Program-made: the position numbers and the translations under genes
Notes under the pieces: generated by a model
Database searches by the model: none
What the model was told of the DNA's origin: nothing
What the model saw: only the letters and a program-made list of their open reading frames with translations
Shown here: positions 22,901 to 34,317 of the stretch, one piece after another
Position numbering within the stretch: position 1 is the first letter of the stretch
Layout: the number at the start of each line of letters is the position of its first letter
NCBI GenBank assembly: GCA_028023455.1
Contig: JAQFVV010012545.1
Span: 1,056,001-1,120,000, forward strand
DNA from: Epiperipatus broadwayi
Taxonomy: Eukaryota > Onychophora > Udeonychophora > Euonychophora > Peripatidae
Reading direction: 5' to 3'
Length of the DNA stretch: 64,000 bases

Positions 22901-23200
22901 TTGTACAAACAAAGAAATTGTGACATTCAAATCCTTTTACAATCATTTATTAAGGGTAGCTACCCACATATTCGAGCAAGTACTTTTATATTGTTTTCAC
23001 TATGGTGTACAAGATGCTCCTTCATGTACAACAATAATCCAAGAAGACATCCAAACACATTCTGGAACAAAATGGAACAGCTCCGCTTAAGGGATGAAAA
23101 AATTGTATCCCAAAAGATGTACACAGCCACTTGGTCAATATTACAACAGCGCTCAAAATTTATAAAAAAAAAAAAAAAGACTAATAAAAAACAGAACTAA
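19934..23200 (+). CDS. LINE element 2 ORF2: APE endonuclease plus reverse transcriptase, 1088 aa
   Basis: Start is the first ATG (19934). The frame is open upstream only to a TTG at 19919. The N-terminal endonuclease (residues 1-215) has N9, E38, the GDFN block (142-145), D187 and the SDH triad end D210/H211, the full APE catalytic set. The RT core spans about 470-760: 'LRPISM' (493), motif A 'LDIKSAFD' (D562), motif B 'PQGSPLS' (620), motif C 'YMDD' (662-665) and motif E 'VGFPFYL' (722). A C-terminal finger C960-x2-C963-x8-H972-x4-C977 follows. After it come 'WCTRC' (1024) and 'NNPRRHP' (1034-1040), also conserved in element 1. The enzyme nicks target DNA and copies the LINE RNA there. YMDD instead of the usual [FY]ADD is notable. 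The tail is a lysine run. Confidence 0.92.
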   Translation: MNIKIASLNIRGLNSPGKNYQLIKWLEIIQPHLLGLLETKIYNKSQINPSNYLNNQGYSAFSQASFSPSAGTGVVVMKTCPFYSFKIIYIDAHILIITLYDKTVTLNVAFVYLPPNHTVINKVIQIINSKIASSSHPLILLGDFNMSYNEFVTKWLHLLAIPLMSGEGYLPQNSVTFNNGRFSSLIDLVFYSPVLHHMISLTIKNSSLSDHSAIIVSLKNDFIYRSITSIGNTIRVLLPCRTPEYLFSEIYIYLFKLRDIEMDPVQTWIAFVNIISYTIDVITRATPAPSRLLALVDETHKRITNSTTNKQGCSNVIALKKLYKSVSEELKEYLAIKKRKLFLTQTHTWSRHYIRWALGQKPSTRIPTAIKIQEDIISGYNMLLPLYTHFKSKLQEKKKFSPARFFSDQPEKNIVFTPKDFIQKLASTPNSSHPGMHGIPCFVFKHLENFTAQYLCNLANFLTKKIHHIHGLYPILLVPFTKTHEKITTLNNLRPISMSPLGIKLLESIIKDKIEPYIIPILSKMQFAKKGSSTMQAAFLFKTVIDSVRNNKKYSPVVIQLDIKSAFDMIPIELLVEALADTTIPRSLIYLVTNLLLSREIHITLNGKNSPSFVPYCSIPQGSPLSALFFTFYINPLLNMIEKELSGIYIPGLKANISCIAYMDDVSIFLTSKKQIPTLLKILNSYTNKYKLEFNMEKSSAWSIYTGQFHTQHFKGKPSSFVGFPFYLSNLEMRRQIQDKIKNKIENIIDSLSKSYLSLYSKVSLFNLLIMTRITYYSPIILYTKSFTSKINSLCRKLLWGKKIVSVSLKRIQAPLIQNGLGLHSIHIFNIQKTLNLISACTYLFPYMKVFFKITPTDKPPPNNGYWKTLLTLILNIPNIIFSPPQDKFKYWDVYQIICSPLNDKKPILNINNRQLTRKFKFWLLEPKYYDFLLKLNLEALPTLHFCRYRRHYINTEDICWLCYRETETQEHFIFACPVFDNIRSSIPSLYKQRNCDIQILLQSFIKGSYPHIRASTFILFSLWCTRCSFMYNNNPRRHPNTFWNKMEQLRLRDEKIVSQKMYTATWSILQQRSKFIKKKKKTNKKQN

Positions 23201-24083
<883 letters not shown>

Positions 24084-25083
24084 CATTATAAATTAACTTC
24101 CAAAAAGCAAATTTTTTTCAAGCTTTTCTATCTCTTACTCTGCTTTCTCTTTTGAAAGCAATAACAAACTTTTTGCTTTTTTTATTTGTTTTGCCTTTAG
24201 CTTTTGCAAACACATGTTGTTTAAAGTTTGTGGCATAGTTGAATTCTGTCACTTCTAGTAGTAGTTTAATGTTTTATCATTTTCAAACAACCATCATTTA
24301 ATTATTTAATCCCTATTAGTAAATAATTGATTTTTACTTATTCAGCAGTAGATAAATTTAAAAATATGAAAAATATTGTTGATTTTTTTATATGTATATT
24401 TGAATATATTGCTAAGGCATCTGGAGAGAAAAAATGGAAGACAGTAATAGTGGAGGGATCAAATCTAAAGATTTTATACATCAATTCAGTTAATTTTCTG
24501 TCTGCAAATTGAATATAGCTACTTCATAATTAATAAAATATGAAAATATGTTAAATCTTATCTATCACCTAATTATAACACTTACTAATTATATCATAGC
24601 ATCTTTCTAAAATCAAAAATGTAGCAGAACCTCTCATATCCACTTACTCAAAATCCATTGATTCATTTATCCGCAATTAAAAAATAAGTAAAAAAAAAAA
24701 AAAAACCTAGAAATTAGTAAAAAAAGAAAACTTGTAATTTTATTAATTTTATTTTTTTATTTTACATTGCAACTGATAATGTTATGGTCACAAAACATTA
24801 TAAGGAAAGGTTCGTTATTATTTTTACACTACAGGCAGGCATAAGCTTAAAATTTATTAATTCAACTAGGCATAAGCTTAAAATTTATTAATTCAACTAT
24901 TCATCTGGTGTTTTTATTTTTCTATGTACTAGAAATTTGGAGTAGGTATTTAGCATTTGATTTCAATATTTAAACCTTTATTCTATATTAGAATTCAATA
25001 AATTGGATTTGATTTGTTAGACATATAAATTGCAAATGAAAAACATCCTAAAAAATTATATTTGAATTTTATAAATATAGAAA
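24084..25083. other. AT-rich intergenic stretch
   Basis: No gene. Contains the perfect tandem duplication listed separately and a 15-A run near 24690. Confidence 0.5.
24838..24899. repeat. Perfect tandem duplication, 31-bp unit x2
   Basis: A unit starting GGCATAAGCTTAAAATTT is repeated twice with no mismatch (24838-24868 and 24869-24899). It is probably a recent slippage or repair duplication. Confidence 0.95.
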
Positions 25084-25118
<35 letters not shown>

Positions 25119-25141
25119 TGATGATGATGATGATGATGATG
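25084..25141. repeat. Compound (AAT)n(GAT)n microsatellite
   Basis: About eleven AAT units followed by about eight GAT units. No LINE 3' end was recognised on its left side. Confidence 0.95.
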
Positions 25142-28100
25142 AAATATATAAGAGAACATATAAAAAGAAAGAAAGAAAATCTTCCTTGTTTCAACTTCAT
25201 TTTTAAAAGCTAAACTTATTATTGTTAAGTCATTGTAAAGCTATGAAATTCCGTTTTAAAATTTATAATTAATAAAATGTCACAAAACTTTTTATATTAC
25301 AATATTTGACAGAGTATAACTGATTGTAGTTTCCTTTTTTATTATTACTACAAATTTCTTAACTTGTATTTTTAAAAATAAAACACATTTGAAGAAAACC
25401 TAAGAGTAATCATGAAAATAGTCTTTTGTAATAATATTATAAATATTTTATATCAAATAAACATAAATACTTAAATAAACTACAGAAAATGTATATTTTA
25501 CCCATTTTTTGAACAATAAAAAGTTAGTTTTAAGTAGTCTTGCAAATGCTTTCAAAACCTAAGAACAAAGAATATGTGAAACACCATATTATGGACAGAT
25601 TTTTGGATTATTTGAAGGTCTTTTAACCTATATAATAACAAAACTGACAAAATAATGTCCCATGTATGAGGACAGCTGTAGGCCTACCAGGGCTATCTCT
25701 AACTAAAAGATTTTATTTTATTAGTGCATGAGTTAAATTCATCTACAAATGGCATTTTGTTGCATTTCATCATCATCAATTTTCATCACAAAAAGAATGA
25801 AAAAAGGATGTTTTATTTTTGATGTCTTAATATGTATATGCAATTTTTAAATCTTTATATTGTAGGTATACATATATGTATAAAAATGTATATTGTAAAG
25901 TATTCTGTGTTTTTTTTTCTTAATTATTTTTATTTAAGCATTTATAGGTATATGTCATTTTTAAATTAAACTGTACTGTTTGGTATATCGTTACTGTATA
26001 TACGGTTAAAATATTTGGATTCTTTATGTATGTGTGTTTAAAGGAATATACAAGAATTTAGTCATATCTATGAGTGTCTGATATTTACAGTTGTGCTTGA
26101 AACTAAGGGGCATGCACAATGGAGCACACTGCTACATTTTTTAAATAAAAATATTTACTAAAGAGGTTTAAATGTTTTTCTAATTATTTAAATATTGTCA
26201 TAGGGCACAAATTGTAGAAGTAAATGAAATACAACCCACAGTCATTCAGATTTTTTGTTGGTCTCAGACTAAAATATTTTATTTAAATATATATAACTTT
26301 ATTTTATATTACCAGAAGAACGCTTAAAACTCATTGTCAATCTTTTTTTTTTTAAAGTCAACATCAGTTTGTTGATATATCAATCGATTTTCATATTGAT
26401 TCACTTCAGTTTTTAAAACTTTTCAAAACTTTGGTTTTAAATAAATTATGGAGCAGTTTGAAATATCAATATATTAATAAATAAATTCTCAAGCATTGAT
26501 ATATATTTAAAGTAAATTTATCAGAATTGCAGTTGTCTGATGCGAAGAAAGAAACATAAATAAAATAAAATCAATAAATCTTAAACTGATGTAGCATTTA
26601 GATCCAAGACGTGTCTTTTTAAATTTTTTATATGATATAAAATTTAAAATGACATTAAGCTTTTTTGACATGTTTAGTTTTATGTATGTAAAAAAATCCT
26701 ATTTATTCAGTAAGTAAAAAGTCTCACTTCTGTTTTCTTCTTTTTGAGAGGGGGGGGGGGCATAGATCCTTAAATATATGAATGTGCATATAAATTCTAT
26801 AGAATAATGATTTACCATTATTTTATATTGCAGATAGCAACATATTAAACAGATTATATGCATTGTTACAATTCTGCGTAATATGTAGATATAGTCAATA
26901 TAAATTAATGTTAAATCATCTCTCTATATAATTTATGATCAAACTTATTACAAGAACTAGATTTCAGTAGAACTCTTCTTCCGTCATTTGCATTTAAATT
27001 TTAAAAAAGCATTTGAGAGACATATAAATGGCAAAAGATTTATCTTACTATATTGCTTAATATATAGGCCATGTTGGACCCATTAGTAGTAATACTAAGT
27101 ATTGGCACTAAGTTAGTCACATTAAAATGTTAGGTACTTATAAGTTTTCTAGTAAACCAAGATGGCAGCCTGTATTTTTGATAAATCTACAATTTCAGAG
27201 TCCCCCAAAAAATGTTTACAAAAAAAATACCTGCTAAGAAATGTATTTTAGAATTACATTTTATTTTTTATTACTATTGTTTTAAAAAAATAAATCATTA
27301 TGTACAAATTAATTACAATATTTACAGTTTTTTTTTTTTTTTGATTAATCTGTTCTTCGTAGAGAAATTCAAAATAAAGCCAAAAAAAAAAAAAACTGTT
27401 GATGCAATGTTGCACATTTATTTGTTTTTCTGAATATCCAAAAACAACATTTGATCATCATCATTGATAATTTACCATTATTTGTTGTCTTCATAACTTA
27501 TTCTAACATTTTAATTCTATAAACTGTTAAGTATTATTTGGAAATATAATACATTTATTGTGCCAACTGAATCTGCACAAAGTTCCATCATAAACTTTAG
27601 TGAGTAACATATCATTAAGAGCAATTTCAATATAATAATTAGACCTTCTCAGTAAGTTGTTTTTATATACTGCTACTAATGAGATTATAGATGTGTTATA
27701 TATATATATATATAATCATTTCATCTGTCAAAAACACATTTAACTTTTTTTCAGATAATTTAAGATATTTTGTTCCCCCCCCCCCCCTCTCTCTATATAT
27801 ATATATCAATCAATCAATCAATTAGTTTTTATAATTAATCAATTACATCAGTTTTCAGCTATAGAACACTTTGATTGTTATTAATATAGGTTATATATCC
27901 CTGCTAATGCTATTTGTGACCTTTTATATTTTTGAAACCTAATAATGTTTTTCAATATCTATATATTGGAACATATCTGTTAAGAGTAGTTAAATTTTTT
28001 ATTGTTTTAATGATATAGCAAAAGTCTTCCAATGTGTGTTTTTTTTATTTATTTATTTTGAATATTGAATCTCATAGTCTACCTCCACATACATTATATA

Positions 28101-30183
28101 GAGTTTCAAACATATTAGTAATGTAAGTTCATTTTTAAAAACTAAACTTTCAACATTTCAAGTAGTTTTATACATAGATAGTAGATAGGTAGGTCGGCAG
28201 TTAAATGGGTTAGTGGGTGTATAGATAGATAAATATTTAAAGTGATCAGGCTGCAAGTTAGATAGGTGGTTGAATAGATAGATAAATAAATAGGTAGATG
28301 GGTGTGAAGCTGAACTCACAAATTAATAGTTGGATGTGTGAATACAAATAAATAGACATATAAAAAATTATTTGCAGAACCATAAATATATTATAGATAT
28401 TGCAACATTCACAGTTTGATTTCGGCCGTTTACACAATATAAAGTGCAATTTAATCAAACTATGAAAAAGAAGAATCTTCCATTCATATATGAGTTTAGA
28501 TATCTCAAGAACATAACTATATTTCCTGGTTAACTGGCTTACTATTTATTGCAATTTTTTCTGTTGGTGGAATCAGTTATGTATTTATTTAATAGGGACA
28601 CCAGGGTCATAATCCACTGATATTCGTTGCATAACTAAAAAGATCAGGAATTATGTTTTCTTGTAAATTAATGTTATAGAATTTTCTCTAGCGTTAATGT
28701 AGTCGATTAAAACGAACATGTTGGCATAGGTTATTATTCATTTCTTTAAACAATCTTTTGTATAATAAAATCTAAATAACCTAAAATTAATAATGTACAA
28801 TAAAAAGTTGACATTAAATGATATTTTATTACAACAAATTAAAATATTTAAACGATAAATTATGAATTACTAATAAATTGGAAAGAACATACCCATACTC
28901 ATCCAGATAATAATATTTAATAATTAAATGGTTGATATTTCACTTCTTTTATAAATTAATCCATGGATAAAATGAATGTCTCTTGGAATAATAAACAGTG
29001 ATTGTCTCTATCAGTATTTGAAGCTTCATAGTTAAAGTTAGTTTGCAAACATTTAATTTAGTCACAAATTGGATATGAATAATAGTAACTTACCAGCAAG
29101 TATAGATTAGGGTAGTATACATGTATTTCTTGAGATCATTGAGCTCTTGGCCATTGATTTTAATCACTATCGACATCCTTTCCATTCCTAGTCCATCTTT
29201 TAATGCTAAACCTGAAAGCTTTTTGGGTTAACCTCTTCAACTCCGCAAATGTCCCGGTCCACTCCCACATGACAAATTAGTTAAGAAGATCAGTAGTCTA
29301 TCCTGGATAGAGACAATTTCTCTATCCAGGAGAACCACCAAAGAACAAGACAAGACCCTGTTTGAAGCTATTTTCTTCATTTTATAGTCTCAACCAGTTT
29401 TTAGATTTTTGTGCATATGTCCTTATCTTTTGTTTTATCATAAGGCAAGTTTTGTAATCTTGTACAATTATTATTATTTTTTTAGTCACAAAATCTCTTT
29501 TTTATAGAATATTTCTGCTATCTGTATGCACTTACATTCTTTCCAATTTTAACTTTAATTAAACTAAATAGATAATATCAACACAAATAACTTTCGTTGT
29601 ACATTTCCAAGACTAAAGCATATTAACCACAAAAAAAAACCTAAATTGCATCTTTTTAACAATCTTTAAATTTGACTCTTTTTTAGCTTTTTAAATATTA
29701 CAAAATGCCAATATAGTTGGACCATATATATATATATAGATGGTACAATATATATTCTTCAAAATGCTATCATTTATATAACATATGGAATTATAAACTA
29801 TATAATATTTAAAAATTAATAATAGTGTTTTGTTAGTTTTTAATATAATTTGCAAAATAGGCAATAGTAACTTAAATAGATTCGTAAAAAAGTAATATGG
29901 ATAAAGCAACCATTTGTTATAAATGTATTTAATACTATGCTTAGAGTCACAAATTTATAAATTGAACACTAGAAATAAATGATAATATATTTCAATAATT
30001 AATTTTGGCGATCATACAAACTTTAAGATGCAGTATTTGGGAAACTATTTTTATTTTGTCAAATGTAATACATTTAGTTATTTGGTTTTTCAATGAAATT
30101 GACGTTGACTAGTTGAAAGAGTGAGAAGATTGAAGCCTATTCACTAAAATTTGAGGAATTGCTATCTTAATATAAATCGAGCA
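25142..30183. other. AT-rich intergenic stretch with simple repeats
   Basis: No gene recognised in 5 kb. Simple sequence includes an 11-G run near 26750, a (TA)n run at 27697-27713, and a compound C12/(CT)/(TA)/(ATCA) tract at 27775-27822. Degenerate GATA-like tetranucleotides occur at 28170-28312. A perfect short hairpin lies at 29301-29331 (listed separately). The block 29150-29360 is less AT-rich than its surroundings and may be an unrecognised repeat. Confidence 0.5.
29301..29331. repeat. Perfect hairpin, 13-bp arms, 5-nt loop
   Basis: TCCTGGATAGAGA, loop CAATT, then TCTCTATCCAGGA, an exact reverse complement. Function unknown. It could form a DNA cruciform or RNA hairpin, or be a small foldback relic. 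Confidence 0.9.
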
Positions 30184-30325
30184 ACACTGATTATATATAT
30201 GTAGGAGATTACGATCTGGCCCAACTAATGAGTTCTTGTTCATATTGGGGGTCGTGTATCTTTTTCGCATGTGTGCGGTAATGTGGTAAAGGATGACTGA
30301 AAAATCCTGAGTTCAAATCTCACTA
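30184..30325 (+). mobile_element. SINE-like monomer related to one arm of the 54.7-kb foldback element
   Basis: From 'acactgattatatatat' through 'tgagttcaaatctcac' it aligns with the right arm of the foldback at 54681-55061. Shared blocks are GGAGAT..TAATCTGG.CCAACT.ATGAGT, a 'cgcatgtgtg' region, and a final GAGTTCAAATC. The last block resembles a pol III B box (GGTTCGANTCC). It is present here as a single arm, implying the foldback was built from such a unit. No clear flanking duplication was found. Confidence 0.6.
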
Positions 30326-30804
30326 TTTACATTAACCATATTAATTCACATATTTTGTTTGAAAATATTTAAACGATTCCCGTTAGAAAAAAAACAATGT
30401 AAAAATATTTAACTACATTTAAATAGTAGATACATTTATAATGATAAATGAATAACATACGTAGAATTATCAGAAATATAAAGAATTATTATATATTAGT
30501 GATGTAGTATATATATGTAGAAGAAGGGTTACAGCAAAGATTTCAAGCTGAAATTAATTTAATTTATCGTTTTTATTTGAAAAGGCTAATATGAAAACAA
30601 AATCAAAGCTATGCATGCAAAATAAAAATGGATAAAAAGTTACTAATAATTTTATTGCTTTTTTTTTTTTTTTCAAGAATCGTTTTAATTTTTATTAAAA
30701 TCATCTTTAGCTTTCTAAAAATGTAATTTCTGTAAGTTTATCCAATTATTAAAAGCAAATATTAGTAAAATGGAAATGAACTAAGTCTCAAATCAATAAT
30801 ATTT
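30326..30804. other. AT-rich intergenic stretch
   Basis: No gene. Contains a 15-T run at about 30660-30674. Confidence 0.5.
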
Positions 30805-31236
30805 CTAGTAATTTAAAATCTTGAACAAAAGTCACAAGCAGCGTTTGACAAGAGGGGAATAAAAAAAAAGGCGATGAATGTAAAAGGGAGAATGTAGTCG
30901 ACAAAAAAGAAATATTTGAATTGCTTAGTGACAAATTTTTTAAGTTGGTTGACTGATTATATGTGGCAGATGTGTAAATCATATGGTTGTGGGTCTTATT
31001 GGAAAATTTTGAAAGAAATGCAGAAGCATGGTGAAAAATATTATAAGTTTATTATCGATATTTTAAATTTTAATGTATCAAATATAAATCATCAGTATTT
31101 TTTTTTTAAATTATCTCAGAATAATAAATCCCTGGTACCAGAACTTAGTCATGAGCAAAATTCAATGGTTCAGTTCCTGACAGTAATAGAAAACGATTCC
31201 ACAAGAATTATTCAGACTATTCCATTTGTAGCCTAG
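30805..31236 (+). pseudogene. Unrecognised coding-like ORF, weakly BESS-like C-terminus
   Basis: The frame ending in TAG/31236 runs open from about 30900 and, allowing one TAG near 30896, back to about 30805. It has no early ATG, so it would be an exon or a broken gene. The product is hydrophilic and not low-complexity. It contains 'SYWKILKEMQKHGEKYY', then 'QYFFFKLSQNNKSLVPEL' and 'MVQFLTVIEN'. The spacing of aromatic, leucine and 'PE' residues recalls the BESS motif of MADF-BESS proteins, but key positions are uncertain and no MADF domain is convincing. It could equally be a transposon-derived fragment or chance. No neighbour supports a function. Confidence 0.3.
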
Positions 31237-31399
31237 TTATTAATAAGTTACTACAAAACCTAGCAGATCTTAGAACTCTTCAGAAGTAATACTTAAAACT
31301 ATATTGTAGAAGCATTATTGTTATTAATAAGTTATGATAATGATAAAATTCATACCAGAAAACAATCATCATTATCATTTGTTATCTGAGGAAACACGT

Positions 31400-31660
31400 G
31401 AACTAACATCTCTTTATGACCATCTAATCTGCTTTTACTCTTCAAGCAGTCATAACTACTTTTTTAATGTGTCTTATTAGCTTTTTTTTTCTGTGCACTT
31501 CATAATTCTTCTCTGCATTTGCTTCCTAAGAAGCATGTCCAATCTAATTCCTTTTCTTAATTTCTTTCATGTATTTATCTTATTTTTATTTCATTCCATT
31601 CCTCATTAATTATGCATTAAATCTCTTAACACACTTCCTCATCTTTTTTTAGTTGACAAA
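31400..31660 (-). pseudogene. Possible LINE C-terminal fragment, same family as 1-555
   Basis: On the minus strand, around 31530-31640, nucleotide order resembles 160-270. Shared is an 'ACATGYCCAATC' block followed by a CTTT-rich region and a TTTTATTTCATTC-type region. In the 1-555 copy this region encodes the 'RKRNWIGHMLRR' stretch. No open frame survives. Confidence 0.35.
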
Positions 31661-31699
31661 ATTTTTGCTACAAATTATAAAAAGTATTTTTTAAAAATC

Positions 31700-31966
31700 C
31701 TTTATTCACACAAGTGCACTAAAAAGTAAAAAAGTAAATTTTCTTTAGCTTTCACAAATAAAAGTATGAGGTGATCAGTTTAGAATTGCCAAATAATTAT
31801 TTAAATAAACTTACAATTAACACCTGCTTTGAATAAACTGACATTATACAAAACAATGCGCATGATTGCTTGGAAGGCATATGAATTTCTAAATATGATT
31901 GCCTCAAACTTTCACTTGTGAAAACTGAAGAAAATTTATTTTTTAAGTGCATTTATGTGAGAAAAG
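31700..31966. mobile_element. MITE-like element, family M, copy 1
   Basis: Terminal inverted repeats of about 60 bp: left 'tttattcacacaagtgcact...ttcacaaataaaagt', right ending 'aagtgcatttatgtgagaaaagc'. There is no coding capacity. Two more copies are at 36942 and 46222. The right end abuts the 5'-truncated start of RTE copy B. A flanking duplication could not be identified, so the transposon superfamily is unknown. Confidence 0.7.
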
Positions 31967-32696
31967 CATCAATATGAAGATAACTGACACACTTTTAAAA
32001 ACTGCAATAAAGATAGTTGGCACAAAAAATAACAATTGACCAGTAAAATTTCTACTGAAGCAAGACATTTTATGAAGAAACAAAGGAATATAAAAGTATA
32101 TAAAAATGATGCACTAAGGAGTGAATATCTTGAATTTTGTAAAATGATGCAAAAAAGAATTGATAATGATATAAGAAAGTATAATTGAAAACTAGTAAGA
32201 AAATCTAAAGAAGAGAATAAAAGTCTCAAGAGTGTTAAATAACATATTGGTATTGGTAGGAAACTTATTTTTGCAATAAGGAAAAAAATGGAACTATTAC
32301 TAAAAAGTGAGATATCATGAAATATGTTGAAAAGTTCTATCAAGAATTATATAGTAATAAAAAACAAGTACTTCTCTCATCTATTATATCTTCTGAATTG
32401 CCCAGGATTTTAAATGAAGAAGTGAGACATGCAATTAAATTTATGAAGAAGGGAAAAGTTCCAGTAATGACTGAATTATAATCGATATATTAAAAGAAGC
32501 AGATGAAGAAATAAAAAAAAATTTGTCAAAATTATATAGCAAATGTCTAAATGATAACGATGTACCAGATAATTGGAAGAGCATTATTAATATTTTAAAA
32601 AGGAGATAAAGAAGATATTAGCAATTACAGATTTGTCTTATATCAGTTCTATACAAATTTTTTATCAAAATAATTACAACTCATCTGCAGCGAACT

Positions 32697-33238
32697 TTGA
32701 ATTTTAATCAACCAAAGGAACAAGCAGGATTTAAAAATGGTTTTAATATAATGGATTATATCCATGTATTGAAAGAAATTATAGAAAGGACCAATGAATA
32801 CGAGTTGCTAATATGCTTTGGATTTGTAGATTATGAAAAGGCATTTGATTTTATAAGTATTTCTTCAGTCATTAAAACATTGGATTATCAAGGTATAGAC
32901 CCAGGATATTGTCATATTCTGAAGAATATTTATAAAAATGCAACAGGATCAATTAGATTATATAATGATATCAAAAAAATTAACATTGAGAGGTGAAATC
33001 TATATCTCTAAAATGTTTTACAGAAATTTTGCAAGAAGTATTTAGTGGATTAAAATGGGAAGTTAAGGGACTAAAAGTAAATGGAGATTATTTAAGTCAT
33101 CTAGATTTTGCAAATGATGTAGTTGTTTTTGCAAATAATGCTTTAGAGCTTTGGGAAATGATGCAAGAGGTATCAGATGAAAGTAAGAAAGTAGAATTAA
33201 AAATAATTGTTAAAAAAATTAAAATAATGTTCAGTTGA
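32697..33238 (+). pseudogene. RTE LINE reverse transcriptase remnant (copy B)
   Basis: Two frames, 32697-32996 and 32993-33238. The first reads 'NFNQPKEQAGFKNGFNIMDY', 'TNEYELLICFGFVDYEKAFD' (RT motif A) and 'GIDPGYCHILKNIYKNA'. The second carries 'GLKVNGDYLSHLDFANDVVVFA', where motif C is FAND instead of the usual FADD, then 'EESxKVxLK'-like sequence. The motif B region (RGVRQGD in relatives) is largely lost at the frame junction near 32990. Catalytically dead by the motif C change and frameshift. Confidence 0.85.
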
Positions 33239-33415
33239 TTTTTTTAAAAAAAATTAACAACTACAAATATTTTGGTTAGATTATTACTACAATGCCAACA
33301 TAATGGATGAAATTAATCATAGAATTAAACTTGGCTCGAGTGCTTTTGATAGAAATAATTTAATATTAAAAGGAAATATGCCTATGTGTTTGAAAAAAAA
33401 GGGTTTTAATAAATA

Positions 33416-33908
33416 AGATGTGATATGTTGGACTATTTCCATCATTTATGAGTGAATGTTGAATGTATAGAAAATTTTAAACTTTATTTAAACTTTGTTA
33501 GTAATAACACACAAATAGACAATCAGGTTAGTTACTAACCTGGATTGTCTACTTGTGTGTTATTATTAATAAAGTTGTTTGTATTTGAAAAGTTTAAATA
33601 AAGTTTAAAATGTAACTAACCTGTATTGTCTATTTGTGTGTTATTACTAACAAAGTTGTTTGTATTTGTCTTGCATTGGTGGTTGAGAGGTCAGCACGAC
33701 TGTCTTGCACTTGCAGGCAGTTTCCCGGGTTGCGGGTTCGCATCCCGGCTGATGCTATGACACTTAAAAAAAAAAAGTTGTTTGTATTTGAAAAGTTTAA
33801 ATAAAGTTTAAAATTTTCTATACATTCAACATTCACTCACAAATGATGGAAATAGTCCAACATATCACATCTTATAATATACCATCATTACAAATCTTCA
33901 GACAAATA
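33416..33908 (+). mobile_element. Foldback element F1 inside RTE copy B (12-bp TSD)
   Basis: Flanked by a perfect 12-bp direct repeat TTTTAATAAATA (33404-33415 and 33909-33920). The left arm starts flush with the repeat (AGATGTGATATGTTGGACT...). Its inverted copy ends at 33872 (...CCAACATATCACATCT), followed by a 36-nt unpaired tail. The arms are at least 75 bp. The centre holds two direct copies of a unit containing AAAGTTGTTTGTATTTG and a further palindrome around 33525. It is interrupted by a SINE at 33669-33773. No protein is encoded. The 12-bp duplication is longer than usual for MITEs. Confidence 0.9.
33669..33773 (+). mobile_element. tRNA-derived SINE S1 nested in F1 (17-bp TSD)
   Basis: About 105 bp with an A-rich tail, flanked by AAAGTTGTTTGTATTTG at 33652-33668 and 33774-33790 (the first three A's are ambiguous with the tail). 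It contains a pol III A-box-like 'tggttgagagg' and a clear B box 'gcgggttcgcatccc'. The uninterrupted target sequence is present 80 bp upstream in the other copy of the F1 internal unit (33571-33600), which serves as the empty site. SINEs are pol III transcripts mobilised by LINE enzymes. Confidence 0.92.
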
Positions 33909-33981
33909 TTTTAATAAATATGTTTTACCCATTCTTATTTATGGATCTGAGATTATGGACACTTAATAGAAGAGCAATACA

Positions 33982-34317
33982 GTGATCTCTGATTACTCAA
34001 CAAAGTATGGAAAGGTGCATGTTATGAGTAACAAGAAGAGATCAAAAATGAAATGCATGTTGAGAGAACAAACAGATGTTATTGACATCATCAAAAAAAT
34101 TAAGAGAATGAGGTGGAATTGGGCTGGATATATTGCTAGAAGAGATAACAATAGTTGGACAGTTGGAATCTTAAATTGGATCCCAGGATATTGTAAAAGA
34201 CCAAGAAGAAACCATGTGAGATGCATGGATAAAATAAGGAAATATGTTTGGGTGGTATGGAGAAGATGGATTGGACTTGAAGAGACCTTCATCCTACAGT
34301 GGATTGATAATGGTTGA
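33982..34317 (+). pseudogene. RTE LINE C-terminal block (copy B)
   Basis: Open 111-codon stretch with 'STKYGKVHVM' and 'RMRWNWAGYIARRDNNSWT', then 'LNWIPGYCKRPRR', 'RCMDKIRK' and 'RWIGLEETFILQWIDNG'. This is the characteristic RTE tail with W..AG.IARR, W.P..., and a terminal F..QW..NG. It lies at the 3' end of copy B just before the ATGATGATG terminus. It is preceded by a decayed 'YGSExxDT' block (usual YGSETWTL). Confidence 0.88.

Noticed and set aside
27775-27825. CRISPR-like or satellite array
   Set aside because: It is a compound simple repeat (C, CT, TA, ATCA) with no spacer-repeat structure.
31969-32343. 124-codon minus-strand frame
   Set aside because: It is the complement of the RTE copy B linker and has no motif of its own.
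33413-33874. F1 as a Tc1/mariner MITE with a TA duplication
   Set aside because: A TA can be read at both arm ends, but a 12-bp exact repeat further out restores the LINE reading frame on removal, so the true insertion limits are 33416-33908.
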